53,957 nucleotides of DNA from Guillardia theta CCMP2712 (lineage: Eukaryota > Cryptophyceae > Pyrenomonadales > Geminigeraceae), in NCBI RefSeq assembly GCF_000315625.1, contig NW_005434525.1:79490-133446 (forward strand), in the 5' to 3' direction. The notes beneath the pieces were generated by a model, which saw only the letters and a list, made by a program, of their open reading frames with translations, was not told the origin of the DNA and searched no databases. Within the stretch, counting starts at the first letter, position 1, and every line of letters begins with the position of its first letter. A program made the translations under genes and the position numbers. Below, piece by piece: positions 20,887 to 31,905 of this stretch.

Positions 20887-23106
20887 GCGCCGGTTATTTC
20901 AGGCACCATGGCTGCACGCGTGGTGTAGGGGAAGCCGCCAGGGCGCCAAGGAAGCTGCAAGCGAGAGGTTTGTATAGTTTATCAGCTTTCTAAGTATGGT
21001 TCTTCAGTATGATGAAAATGTTCGAAGTTCGCAACCTGCTGTATCGGAGATCATGCCAATACACGCAGAGCGGACTTGTGGATGCCTCTGTCCTCGAAGC
21101 TGATCTCGTCGAGAGGGTGAAGAGCTTCGCGAAGCGTTATCCGAACAGCAGGACAGCCCAGGCTTGCAAGGCTGTGGAGGGATGCACCCCCGACGCTATC
21201 GCAGAAGCCATCCGCTCGACATGTCAGCAGGCACGACGTGAGCTTCTGCAAGAAGCAATGACTGGATGGAGTGACGCATCCAACGAGGTGACTTCCTTCA
21301 TCTCCATGACTCTCCTGGGCATCTCCTCGGTGTATGTCAACCATGAAGAGAAGCTGAAGAAGAAATTCGAAGAGATCGGACTGATCGTAGACTCAGTGCA
21401 AGAGAGTAAAGCAATCATGTGGAAGGCTCCGTATAGACCCGAGATAGCGAGTGCTGATGAGATCCCGGTGACTGTTTCCGACTTCCTCCGCAATGCACAA
21501 GCGGAGAAGCTCTGGCAGGGAAGAGAGGACTTCGCGATCGATGGTCGCAAGTTCACAGCTGTACATGTGAGCATCGTGCAGCATGACAACAGCAGAGATT
21601 GCTGACGTCTACCGCTATCAGCTGCTGGGCCAGTCCCTTGCAGCGGTCCAACTCCAGCGGCCGCTGGCAGGCGTCATCTGGAGACAGAGGGAGGTGGAGT
21701 GGATCGTCTCCTCGAGCTGCCCAGAGGCGAATGATACAGCCTCGGCATTTCGAGCTTTCCGAGAGAGCGAAGCGATGGAGGGAGTACACCTGACTCTGTT
21801 CAGCCGCGGCGAGGACCCGAAGATCAGAGAGGCGCTCGCAGTCGAGCTGAGCTGACAGCTGATCGCTTTGTGTCCAGAAACAAGTTGAAGAAGGCATCAA
21901 GGATGCAGAAGAAGGCAGGCGGCAAGGACGGCAAGGAGATCAAGATCATCATCAAGTCTCGCTTCACGAGGAAGGAGATGGAGGGGCTGTGCAACGGCGG
22001 CAACACGTCCATCGCAAGAGTCAAGAGAGTCTTGTTGGAGATCGCTAACAGGCTCGAGATCAAAGTTGAAGGCATCGACATGGAGGAGGATTTGAACACC
22101 AAGTCCTGGAACGGGTCCAAGCTATGCATACTCCTCGGCTCCACGGAGGATGCTCGACGCATGATGAAGGAGCTGCCCTTCTATCTCGAAGGCGCAGCAA
22201 CCAAGCTCGAAGCAGTCACGGACCCGGCGGCTTCGACATGGAGCCTGAGGCAGCTGGTCAGCGGGGCACCAGCGACGCAGCGCAGCGACAGGAGGAGAGC
22301 GAGGGAGAGTGGCTGGAGTTTACAGACCTGGAGAGGATCACAATGGAGGCAGCATCTCCTTCAAGCCAAGAGGACATGCAGCTCGTCAGCGAGCTGTCAG
22401 CAGTCATCGAAGATGAGACGGGGACGAGCGAGCCGATCAAGCTGGTCCTGGACAAGGCTGTTGGCAACCTCCACGACACCTTCTACTCTCCGGGGAGCCT
22501 GGAGTTCATGTCGCTGGGAGAGTGGGCGAAGACGCCAGAGGAGCAGGGAGTGGGACGCAACGTTCTCAAGCCCTGAGAAGCTGGGGGAGTGGCTGCAGAG
22601 CAAGCGCTGGACTCGCGTGCAAGGAGAGAGCAAGAAGGCAAGGAGGGGCAGCGCGTTCTCGCCACGGGCAACGGCAGCTGCTGAGCTTGAGCAGCCTGGA
22701 GGCGGAGAGCGACGACATAGAGCGTCGATCTCTTAGCTTCCTGTTCATAGCACTGAGTAAATTCGCAGAGATGCATGTGCTGGCCTGCTCGCTGAAGGTG
22801 GACAACTTGCAAGAAGGACCGGCGACTGCGGGTGGAGATGAGGGAAGATGATGAAGAAGAGGAAGACATGTCATGGAAGAAGAGCAAGGCGAGGGCGAGG
22901 AAGAAGACGGGGCGAGCCCGTACCGAGCTTGAGCTGAGCTCAAGGTAAGGAGAGAAGGTAGGAGGCGACCGAAGGCCAAGGTGAGGAGAGGCAACTCTCC
23001 TGACTGAGGCTGAGGAAGCTGAACAGAGGAGAAGTGTGAGGGCTGATAAGCAGCTTGAACAACATTCTAGCATTCTAATAAACTCACATAATAATAATAA
23101 TAATCA
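20887..23106 (+). mobile_element. Element A1, non-autonomous family A retrotransposon, degenerate
   Basis: It starts with a single 19-bp unit (20887-20905), then the family A leader (CACCATGGCTGCACGCGTGG), a broken ORF1, a 3' UTR with one hairpin repeat instead of three, and the shared end CTAATAAACTCA plus (TAA)n ending near 23106. It is the innermost and most damaged copy, consistent with being oldest. Confidence 0.85.
20996..22932 (+). pseudogene. ORF1 of element A1, broken
   Basis: Compared with the intact A4 and A6 copies, it has a 7-bp insertion after codon 10, a 72-nt in-frame deletion (24 codons) after GWSDAS, a Gly-Asp-type 3-nt insertion, a large deletion replacing the middle around 21575, and several small insertions (for example CCTG at 22695-22698 and CCCT near 22572). 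Together these split the frame into at least four pieces. Confidence 0.8.
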
Positions 23107-23124
23107 TAGGGTTTAGGGTATAGA
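23107..23124 (+). repeat. Telomere-type tract 2
   Basis: AGGGTTTAGGGTATAGA sits between the (TAA)n tail of A1 and the 5' repeat array of B1. One unit is mutated (TATAG). Confidence 0.75.
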
Positions 23125-23780
23125 GGTTCCTTATTTCCTGGCAGGTTCCTTATTTCCTGGCAGGTTCCTTATTTCCTGGCAGGTTCCTTATTTCCTGGCA
23201 GGTTCCTTATTTCCTGGCAGGTTCCTTATTTCCTGGCAGGTTCCTTATTTCCTGGCAGGTTCCTTATTTCCTGGCAGGTTCCTTATTTCCTGGCAGGTTC
23301 CTTATTTCCTGGCAGGTTCCTTATTTCCTGGCAGGTTCCTTATTTCCTGGCAGGTTCCTTATTTCCTGGCAGGTTCCTTATTTCCTGGCAGGTTCCTTAT
23401 TTCCTGGCAGGTTCCTTATTTCCTGGCAGGTTCCTTATTTCCTGGCAGGTTCCTTATTTCCTGGCAGGTTCCTTATTTCCTGGCAGGTTCCTTATTTCCT
23501 GGCAGGTTCCTTATTTCCTGGCAGGTTCCTTATTTCCTGGCAGGTTCCTTATTTCCTGGCAGGTTCCTTATTTCCTGGCAGGTTCCTTATTTCCTGGCAG
23601 GTTCCTTATTTCCTGGCAGGTTCCTTATTTCCTGGCAGGTTCCTTATTTCCTGGCAGGTTCCTTATTTCCTGGCAGGTTCCTTATTTCCTGGCAGGTTCC
23701 TTATTTCCTGGCAGGTTCCTTATTTCCTGGCAGGTTCCTTATTTCCTGGCAGGTTCCTTATTTCCTGGCAGGTTCCTTAT
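23125..23780 (+). repeat. 19-bp 5' repeat array of element B1 (34 units)
   Basis: Thirty-four uninterrupted copies of GGTTCCTTATTTCCTGGCA (23125-23770) are followed by a 10-bp partial unit. The copies are essentially identical, indicating recent expansion or homogenisation. The array is joined abruptly to reverse transcriptase C-terminal sequence at 23781. Confidence 0.95.
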
Positions 23781-26687
23781 AGACTTACAAACCTTAGATA
23801 CCCTCTGGACCAGAGCATTCAAAAGAGCTATGGGATTGAGCAAGAGTACAAGCAACGCTATCTTTCACCTACCTTGGGACAGAGGAGGCCTCCAACTCCC
23901 CCATCCAGCACCCATCTTGGGAAGGGCGGCGATTCGGTATCTAGAGAAAGAAACGAATAAGAAATGCAGGGTGGATGATGATATCAAAAGCAGTCTGATA
24001 CACAAACTAACATCATGGTGCAACCAATGGGGGTGTCAAACAATAAACCAGCTACACGTTCTCTTTGAGTCTGCCCGATCTGATTTCTCGTTAGCGGAAA
24101 AAATGCAGACCACCATCAGTTGGGAAATGATTGAAAGCAAGATGAAACCGGGGACAATAGCCATCTTACACGACCTGGAGGACAAGATGCTCTCAGAAGA
24201 AAACTCCCTGCTGTCCGGAGAAAACTCCCTACCTACATCTCCTGCTCGGCAAGGCTGGGAGAGTTTTGCAAAGGCATGGAGACTACTGCCCCAAGTAGGC
24301 TTCCACTCCATGACAAGTGTCTTACCCGTCCCAGACACCGAGGGCATCTCCCTGCACCTGCCCATCCGACTCTGGCCATTCCCAAAGCAAAGGGAACAAG
24401 CAGAAGAAATCCTTGCACAATATCTGCAAGCGAATGTCATCTGGGCAAAACTCGGACTTGAGCAGGCAGGAACAGGGAAGAGAAGAAGGCCAGCCAGGGA
24501 GGAGGGGAAGCCCCCAAACAAGACAAGGAAAGGAAAAAGGGAGGCTAGCCCACATTAACTTCAGCCACACAAGAAACTAGCCAGACCGGACCAAGGGAGA
24601 GAGGAGACGAATACGAAGGCTTGTACCCGGGTAATTTTGAGGCGGTGGCTCCAACATGACCCCACCTGTTATGATGAAGGAGGGAATCAGCAAGAAAGAT
24701 TCAGCCACACTTCAAGCAACATACCTTTCAAAGTTCAAGGGAACATAGCCATCTTTGAGCGATCTCAAATTGAAGAAAGCAAGACCGTGGATCCACCAAT
24801 AGAATGGTTGGAAGCGTCGCTGGACTCGGCTCCCTTCGCATCTGCAACAAGGGAAGAGGACGGTAATAACCGAAGAGACTGCAATCAAAGCATCCATCTG
24901 CTGCTGGAAATAGTTAATGCATTGGACGACGGCGAAACAGAAGCTACAGCATGGTGGCAACAACTCGAGGAGGTAGTATCAGAGGTTCGCCAAGAAACAA
25001 CACAACCATTGGCATACGAGTTTTTACAACATTTAGCAGAGATTACAGAATGCGACATCAGTACATTTTGTAACTGGCCTACCATACACACACATCCCCA
25101 GGCTCTGGGCAAAAAGAGAGCAAGGGAACTGCACAGAGTGGTGGTTTGGATGGACAAACAAAAGAGATTTCGTGAACAAATCCTGGATACAATACATGTC
25201 ATTCTGATAGGATGGAAGAATAACATTGATGAGATACCAGAAGGTTTTGAAATTATCAGCCGGGTCCCGAAAGGCGCTCAAATAGCTTATGCAGCAAACT
25301 TCTTGCAAACAGGGAATAGGTGCTTGACGAAAACTGTAGAGGAGTTATGGATACTAGTTAGGCACACACTCCCAACACACTTACGAGACCAGCTCCAGGA
25401 CAACATCCTCCCAACGTATGAGGAGCTGTGTAACAGACGAAGGGATCAGATCCAGCCGCGCAGCAATCATCAAGGCGGAAGGCATTTCACAGCAGCTATT
25501 GAAGGAGACATCACGCAGGGCAGAAAAAACAGATCCATGCGAATAGGATATGTTCTCCAACAAAAAGAGATGACGTCAGGAGGAGGGATGAAAATCAATG
25601 GGAAGTGCAGCATCATCCGAGCGAACACAATCGCAATTGGCTTACTTCTGCAACATGTCCTTGAGGAAGGAATACAGATCAAAAGGGGAAATCAAGTCAC
25701 AATAATGTACCAGTCCACACGTTTCCACCGCTTTATGACAAATACGTTGCGAATGGATACATGCGATACGAAGACGAACTGCTGGAGGACTTACATGATC
25801 GGTTACTCACTTGCATGAAGAAACTCGAAGGGAGGGGAATCAGGATCCGACTCCAACTAGCAAAAGAATCTCAGAGACACATTCAAGAGGCCAAAGAAAT
25901 GGCCAAGCAAGGAAAACAAGCATTTGCCTCGGGATGGGAGAAAGCAATCTACGATAGCCCAATGGAATTCATCATTGCAGGAGAAGAAAATCCTACATCA
26001 GGAGCGGGAGACCTCACCTTGACAGAGAAATTCATGCTCGAAATGCATGTGGGAAGAGATTTACTAGGGAAAGCGTCCAAACAATGCGAAGGGTCAGTTA
26101 CGCGAACAGCTATCCAAGCGATCACCTTCTCAGCACCGACGAGGAAGAAGCTCTTTCAATGGGGGAAGACTAACTCACCATGTTGGAAGAAGATCAAGGT
26201 AAGACTGCAGCAGAGCTGGAGGAAACAAAGGGTACAGGTCAATTCATGGTGGGACACTCCAATACGCATCGTGATGGAAGCGATGGGGACTTCAATGCAC
26301 CGAGAAGGGCAATGGATACCAGACGGTTGCTGCTACTTTGCAAGCATCAAACGCATTGTCCTCATCGAATTTGCAAGGACATCGGAATATGACGGAGTCG
26401 AACAAACAAGTCTGGAATGCCTGAAGAAGAAATTTCAGGAAAAGGAAGAGAAATATGCCCCCCTACGAGCAGAAATCACAGCTTTGCTACCTGACCATGA
26501 AGTGGAACAAGCAACATTCATAGCAGGAGTGAAAGGATCGATCATGGAGAGGGAATGGCATGAGAATTTCAGGAGGCTAAGGGTGGATGACACGGAATGG
26601 GAAGGCATCAAGACAGCAGCAATCAAGCAACTGCTGGCGGTACAACATACGCTATGGACGGCAAGAAGGGTAAGAGAGTCGATGTAG
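23781..26687 (+). pseudogene. 3' part of ORF2 in B1 (post-RT, RNase H-like, RLE region)
   Basis: The reading frame is in three pieces (to 24558, 24637-25818, 25761-26687) matching B3 from 50715 onward. It keeps TGC where B3 has TGA (codon at 25816-25818), which shows that the B3 stop is a mutation. Deletions have removed about 21 residues near 26005 and the whole CCHC finger near 26180. The nuclease PD motif (IPDGCCYF) and the IEFA strand remain. Confidence 0.8.
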
Positions 26688-27055
26688 TCCGATGGGGGCA
26701 GGCGCGGCTCATGGGCAAGCCACCCATGGCGCATGGTCAGGGAAGAAGAGAAGGGCTAGCCAGCAGGAGAAGGTACAGCCTTGCCACAGTGGGCGACTGC
26801 ATGTTGGGGGGGGAAGGGGCAGGAAGGTACAACGGAACTTAGCGAAAATAAGGAAGGGGACCGGGATCGGAATTGGAACGGGCCCGGAGGACATCGTTAC
26901 TGAAAACAACTAATACGGAAGCACCCAGGCCTAAGGGGCCTATAGGAAAATGGGCCAACCTCCCAAGGTTGGGAACCCCTTAGACGGATCATTAGGCGAG
27001 AGATGAGCGAAGAGCAATAGTTCTTAGCTATGAAACTCTTGACTAAGAGTCTAAT

Positions 27056-27065
27056 AGGGTTAAAG

Positions 27066-27098
<33 letters not shown>

Positions 27099-27138
27099 TA
27101 GGGTTTAGGGTTTAGGGTTTTAGGGTTTAGGGTTTAGA
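27056..27138 (+). repeat. Telomere-type tract 3 (longest, mixed TTAGGG/TTTAGGG)
   Basis: About 80 bp of G-strand telomeric repeats follow B1. They mix TTTAGGG, TTAGGG and TTTTAGGG units and end TTTAG at the 5' end of A2. Confidence 0.95.
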
Positions 27139-27271
27139 GCGCCGGTTATTTCAGGCAGCGCCGGTTATTTCAGGCAGCGCCGGTTATTTCAGGCAGCGCC
27201 GGTTATTTCAGGCAGCGCCGGTTATTTCAGGCAGCGCCGGTTATTTCAGGCAGCGCCGGTTATTTCAGGCA
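27139..27271 (+). repeat. 19-bp 5' repeat array of element A2 (7 units)
   Basis: Seven exact copies of GCGCCGGTTATTTCAGGCA. The last unit runs straight into the family A leader CCATGGCTGCACGCG. Confidence 0.95.
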
Positions 27272-27339
27272 CCATGGCTGCACGCGTGGTGTAGGGGAAG
27301 CCGCCAGGGCGCCAATGCCAATACACGCAGCGCGGACTT

Positions 27340-29394
27340 GTGGATGCCTCTGTCCTCGAAGCTGATCTCGTCGAGAGGGTGAAGAGCTTCGCGAAGCGTT
27401 ATCCGAACAGCAGGACAGCCCAGGCTTGCAAGGCTGTGGAGGGATGCACCCCCGACGCTATCGCAGAAGCCATCCGCTCGACATGTCAGCAGGCACGACG
27501 TGAGCTTCTGCAAGAAGCAATGACTGGATGGAGTGACGCATCCAGAGAGTGGTTTATGAGGCAGATTGAAGAAGCCAAGAAGGAGAAGGTCGAGACATAC
27601 ACAGCCACAGCAGGCAACGAGGTGACTTCCTTCATCTCCACGGTGTATGTCAACCATGAAGAGAAGCTGAAGAAGAAATTCGAAGAGATCGGACTGATCG
27701 TAGACTCAGTGCAAGAGAGTAAAGCAATCATGTGGAAGGCTCCGTATAGACCCGAGATAGCGAGTGCTGATGAGATCCCGGTGACTGTTTCCTTCCTCCG
27801 CAATGCACAAGCGGAGAAGCTCTGGCAGGGAAGAGAGGACTTCGCGATCGATGGTCGCAAGTTCACAGCTGTACATGTGAGCATCGTGCACGATCGATCT
27901 TTCAAGATTCGAGCCAAGAGAGGACCCTGGGGCAAAGGGGGCAGCTTGGCAGAGCTGACCCACCTGCTAACCTTGGGCGGCATGACAACAGCCGAAATAG
28001 CTGCCGTCTATCGCTATCAGCTGCTGCGCCAGTCCCTTGCAGCGGTCCAACTCCAGCCGCTGGCAGGCATGCTGGTCGCTGGGGCGCCAGGCCAGCAAGT
28101 CCACAAAGGCTTAGGTCAGAAAGGCTTCGTCGCTGTAGGGGCCAACGTCATCTGGAGACAGAGGGAGGTGGAGTGGATCGTCTCCTCGAGCTGCCCAGAG
28201 GCGAATGATACAGCCTCGGCATTTCGAGCTTTCCGAGAGAGCGAAGCGATGGAGGGAGTACACCTGACTCTGTTCAGCGAGGACCCGAAGATCAGAGAGG
28301 CGCTCGCAGTCGAGTTGACAGCTGATCGCTTTGTGTCCAGAAATAAGTTGAAGAAGGCATCAAGGCTGCAGAAGAAGGCAGGCGGCAAGGACGGCAAGGA
28401 GATCAAGATCATCATCAAGTCGACGGCGGCATCTGGTCGCTTCACGAGGAAGGAGATGGAGGGGCTGTGCAACGGCGGCAACACGTCCATCGCAAGAGTC
28501 AAGAGAGTCTTGTTGGAGATCGCTAACAGGCTCGAGATCAAAGTTGAAGGCATCGACATGGAGGAGGATTTGAACACCAAGTCCTGGAACGGGTCCAAGC
28601 TATGCATCCTCCTCGGCTCCACGGAGGATGCTCGATGCATGATGAAGGAGCTGCCCTTCTATCTCGAAGGCGCAGCAACCAAGCTCGAAGCAGTCGGCTT
28701 CGACAAGGAGCCTGAGGCGGCTGGTCAGCGGGGCACTAGCGACGCAGCGCAGCGACAGGAGGAGAGCGAGGGAGAGTGGCTGGAGTTTACAGACCTGGAG
28801 AGGATCACAATGGAGGCAGCATCTCCGTCAAGCCAAGAGGACATGCAGCTCGTCAGCGAGCTGTCAGCAGTCATCGAAGATGCAACTTCTTTGAACGAGG
28901 CGGGGACGAGCGAGCCAATCAAGCTGGTCCTGGACAAGGCCGTTGGCAACCTCCACGACACCTTCTACTCTCCGGGGAGCCTGGAGTTCATGTCGCTGGG
29001 AGAGTGGGCGAAGACGCCAGAGGAGCAGGGAGTGGGACGCAACGCGCTCAAGGAGAAGCTGGGGAAGTGGCTGCAGAGCAAGCGCTGGACTCGCGTGCAA
29101 GGAGAGAGCAAGAAGGCAAGGAGGGGCAGCGCGTTCTCGCCACGGGCAACGGCAGCTGCTGAGCTTGAGCAGCCTGGAGGCGGAGAGCGACGACATAGAG
29201 CGTCGATCTCTTAGCTTCCTGTTCATAGCACTGAGTAAATTCGCAGAGATGCATGTGCTGGCCTGCTCGCTGAAGGTGGACAAGAAGGACCGACTGCGGG
29301 TGGAGATGAGGGAAGATGACGAAGAAGAGGAAGACATTGAGGAAGAGCAAGGCGAGGGCGAGGAAGAAGACGGGTCGAGCCCGTACCGAGCTTG
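27340..29394 (+). pseudogene. ORF1 of element A2, N-terminally cut and frameshifted
   Basis: The frame is open from about 27310 to 29214 and is homologous to residues ~17 onward of intact ORF1. It has lost the start codon region and a 21-nt stretch between two CATCTCC repeats. The 4-bp CCTG insertion at 29173-29176 shifts the frame before the conserved C-terminal part and acidic tail, which would otherwise end at 29394. Confidence 0.8.
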
Positions 29395-29820
29395 AGCTGA
29401 GCTCAAGGTAAGGAGAGAAGGTAGGAGGCGACCGAAGGCCAAGGTGAGGAGAGGCAACTCTCCTGACTGAGGCTGAGGAAGCTGAATGGAGATAGAGTAG
29501 GTGCCAGTGGCGACCCGGAAGGCCAAGGTGAGGAGAGGCAACTCTCCTGACTGAGGCTGAGGAAGCTGAATGGAGGTAGAGTAGCTGTCGACCGAAGGCC
29601 AAGGTGAGGAGAGGCAACTCTCCTGACTGAGGCTGAGGAAGCCAAGAGAAGACAGCAGAAGTAGAGAGTAGAAAGACGCCTCAGAAGCAGGGTTCGCATT
29701 GTAGGCCGTGTATTCCCAGTGCTCGCGCGCCTCATTAGACTAGGATCAAATTGCAAAGCCCACAACGAGGCCGAGCAACATTCTAGCATTCTAATAAACT
29801 CACATAATAATAATAATAAT

Positions 29821-29857
29821 AGGGTTTAGGGTTTAGGGTTTAGGGTTTAGGGTTTAG
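29821..29857 (+). repeat. Telomere-type tract 4
   Basis: About five TTTAGGG units separate A2 from the B2 fragment. Confidence 0.9.
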
Positions 29858-30197
29858 AGGTGGGCGAATGGGGGGGAAGGGGCAGGACAGGCGCAGCTCA
29901 AGGTCATGGAGGGAAGAGGTGGGCGACTGAGGAGGGAAGGGGCAGGAGGGGAGGGAGGCATGGCAACGACACTTTGTGAAAATAGGGAAAGGAACCGGGA
30001 TCGGACTTGCGACGGGCCCGAAGGACATCAGTACTGAAAATACCTAATACGGAAGCACCCAGGCCTAAGGGGCCTATAGGACAACGGGCCAACCTCCCAA
30101 GGTTGGAAACCCCTTTAGACATATCATTAGGCGAGAGATGAGCGAAGAGCAATAGTTCTTAGCTATGAAACTCTTGACTAAGAGTCTAATAAACTCA

Positions 30198-30227
<30 letters not shown>
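29858..30227 (+). mobile_element. Element B2, 5'-truncated family B (3' UTR only)
   Basis: About 370 bp corresponding to the B 3' UTR. It begins in GGTGGGCGA (the sequence reached at the window end in B3) and ends in the terminal hairpin, CTAATAAACTCA and about nine TAA units. This is the cleanest view of the family B 3' end. Confidence 0.85.
30089..30185 (+). promoter_or_regulatory. Predicted RNA hairpins at the family B 3' end
   Basis: CCAACCTCCCAAGGTTGG (30089-30106) can pair as a 7-bp stem with a 4-nt loop. ACTCTTGACTAAGAGT (30170-30185) makes a 6-bp stem with loop GACT immediately before CTAATAAACTCA. Both are also in B1. Such structures are where RTs of non-LTR elements usually recognise their RNA, and that role is inferred. 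Confidence 0.5.
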
Positions 30228-30228
<1 letters not shown>

Positions 30229-30271
30229 GGGTTTAGGGTTTAAAGTTTAGGGTTTAGGGTTTAGGATTTAG
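30228..30271 (+). repeat. Telomere-type tract 5
   Basis: About six units, with two degenerate ones (TTTAAAG, GGATTTAGG), lie between B2 and A3. Confidence 0.9.
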
Positions 30272-31634
30272 GAGGAAGGAGATGGAGGGGCTGTGCAACG
30301 GCGGCAACACGTCCATCGCAAGAGTCAAGAGAGTCTTGTTGGAGATCGCTAACAGGCTCGAGATCAAAGTTGAAGGCATCGACATGGAGGAGGATTTGAA
30401 CACCAAGTCCTGGAACGGGTCCAAGCTATGCATACTCCTCGGCTCCACGGAGGATGCTCGATGCATGATGAAGGAGCTGCCCTTCTATCTCGAAGGCGCA
30501 GCAACCAAGCTCGAAGCAGTCGGCTTCGACAAGGAGCCTGAGGCGGCTGGTCAGCGGGGCACCAGCGACGCAGCGCAGCGACAGGAGGAGAGCGAGGGAG
30601 AGTGGCTGGAGTTTACAGACCTGGAGAGGATCACAATGGAGGCAGCATCTCCGTCAAGCCAAGAGGACATGCAGCTTGTCAGCGAGCTGTCAGCAGTCAT
30701 CGAAGATGCAGCTTCTTTGAACGAGGCGGGGACGAGCGAGCCGATCAAGCTGGTCCTGGACAAGGCCGTTGGCAACCTCCACGACACCTTCTACTCTCCG
30801 GGGAGCCTGGAGTACATGTCGCTGGGAGAGTGGGCGAAGACGCCAGAGGAGCAGGGAGTGGGACGCAACGCGCTCAAGGAGAAGCTGGGGAAGTGGCTGC
30901 AGAGCAAGCGCTGGACTCGCGTGCAAGGAGAGAGCAAGAAGGCAAGGAGGGGCAGCGCGTTCTCGCCACGGGCAACGGCAGCTGCTGAGCTTGAGCAGGA
31001 GGCGGAGAGCGACGACATAGAGCGTCGATCTCTTAGCTTCCTGTTCATAGCACTGAGTAAATTCGCAGAGATGCATGTGCTGGCCTGCTCGCTGAAGGTG
31101 GACAAGAAGGACCGACTGCGGGTGGAGATGAGGGAAGATGACGAAGAAGAGGAAGACATGGAGGAAGAGCAAGGCGAGGGCGAGGAAGAAGACGGGGCGA
31201 GCCCGTACCGAGCTTGAGCTGAGCTCAAGGTAAGGAGAGAAGGTAGGAGGCGACCGAAGGCCAAGGTGAGGAGAGGCAACTCTCCTGACTGAGGCTGAGG
31301 AAGCTGAATGGAGGAGGAGTAGGTGGCGACCGAAGGCCAAGGTGAGGAGAGGCAACTCTCCTGACTGAGGCTGAGGAAGCTGAATGGAGGTAGAGTAGGT
31401 GGCGACCGAAGGCCAAGGTGAGGAGAGGCAACTCTCCTGACTGAGGCTGAGGAAGCCAAGAGAAGACAGCAGAAGTAGAGAGTAGAAAGACGCCTCAGAA
31501 GCAGGGTTCGCATTGTAGGCCGTGTACTCCCAGTGCTCGCGCGCCTCTTTAGACTAGGATCAAATTGCAGGCAGCGCCGGTTATTTCAGGCACATTCTAG
31601 CATTCTAATAAACTCACATAATAATAAAAATAAT
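30272..31634 (+). mobile_element. Element A3, 5'-truncated family A
   Basis: It begins inside ORF1 (GAGGAAGGAGATGGAGG) directly on the telomeric tract, the classical result of incomplete reverse transcription. The 3' UTR carries an unusual replacement at 31570-31592 where a 5'-type 19-bp unit sits in place of the usual 24 nt before CATTCTAGC. Confidence 0.85.
30282..31217 (+). CDS. C-terminal fragment of family A ORF1 (element A3)
   Basis: 311 codons are open, starting at the Met-Glu-Gly-Leu-Cys segment and ending in the acidic tail. The fragment is undamaged apart from 5' truncation and has no promoter of its own, so translation is doubtful. It serves as a further copy for comparing ORF1 conservation. 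Confidence 0.6.
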   Translation: MEGLCNGGNTSIARVKRVLLEIANRLEIKVEGIDMEEDLNTKSWNGSKLCILLGSTEDARCMMKELPFYLEGAATKLEAVGFDKEPEAAGQRGTSDAAQRQEESEGEWLEFTDLERITMEAASPSSQEDMQLVSELSAVIEDAASLNEAGTSEPIKLVLDKAVGNLHDTFYSPGSLEYMSLGEWAKTPEEQGVGRNALKEKLGKWLQSKRWTRVQGESKKARRGSAFSPRATAAAELEQEAESDDIERRSLSFLFIALSKFAEMHVLACSLKVDKKDRLRVEMREDDEEEEDMEEEQGEGEEEDGASPYRA

Positions 31635-31658
31635 AGGGTTTAGGGTTTAGGGTTTAGT
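31635..31658 (+). repeat. Telomere-type tract 6
   Basis: About three TTTAGGG units lie between A3 and A4, ending TTTAG before a T and the 5' array. Confidence 0.9.
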
Positions 31659-31905
31659 GCGCCGGTTATTTCAGGCAGCGCCGGTTATTTCAGGCAGCGC
31701 CGGTTATTTCAGGCAGCGCCGGTTATTTCAGGCAGCGCCGGTTATTTCAGGCAGCGCCGGTTATTTCAGGCAGCGCCGGTTATTTCAGGCAGCGCCGGTT
31801 ATTTCAGGCAGCGCCGGTTATTTCAGGCAGCGCCGGTTATTTCAGGCAGCGCCGGTTATTTCAGGCAGCGCCGGTTATTTCAGGCAGCGCCGGTTATTTC
31901 AGGCA
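31659..31905 (+). repeat. 19-bp 5' repeat array of element A4 (13 units)
   Basis: Exactly 13 copies (247 bp) of GCGCCGGTTATTTCAGGCA, all identical by eye. The array reads as open frame in all phases because 19 is not a multiple of three. Confidence 0.95.

Larger units (their letters stand above)
23125..27055 (+). mobile_element. Element B1, internally deleted family B (Dualen-like) retrotransposon
   Basis: It consists of the 5' repeat array, the last part of ORF2 and the complete 3' UTR ending in the hairpin and CTAAT at 27055. Relative to B3, everything from the leader through ORF1, protease, endonuclease and RT catalytic core (about 7 kb) is missing. Both ends are present. Confidence 0.85.
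27139..29820 (+). mobile_element. Element A2, family A
   Basis: It has the 5' array, a leader with a deletion fusing GGGCGCC directly to ORF1 codon ~16 (near 27315), an ORF1 with a late frameshift, and a 3' UTR with three hairpin repeats. It ends in (TAA)n at 29820. Confidence 0.85.

Noticed and set aside
23125-23780. 19-bp regular arrays as a CRISPR
   Set aside because: Units abut directly with no spacers, and the context is eukaryotic and retrotransposon-linked.
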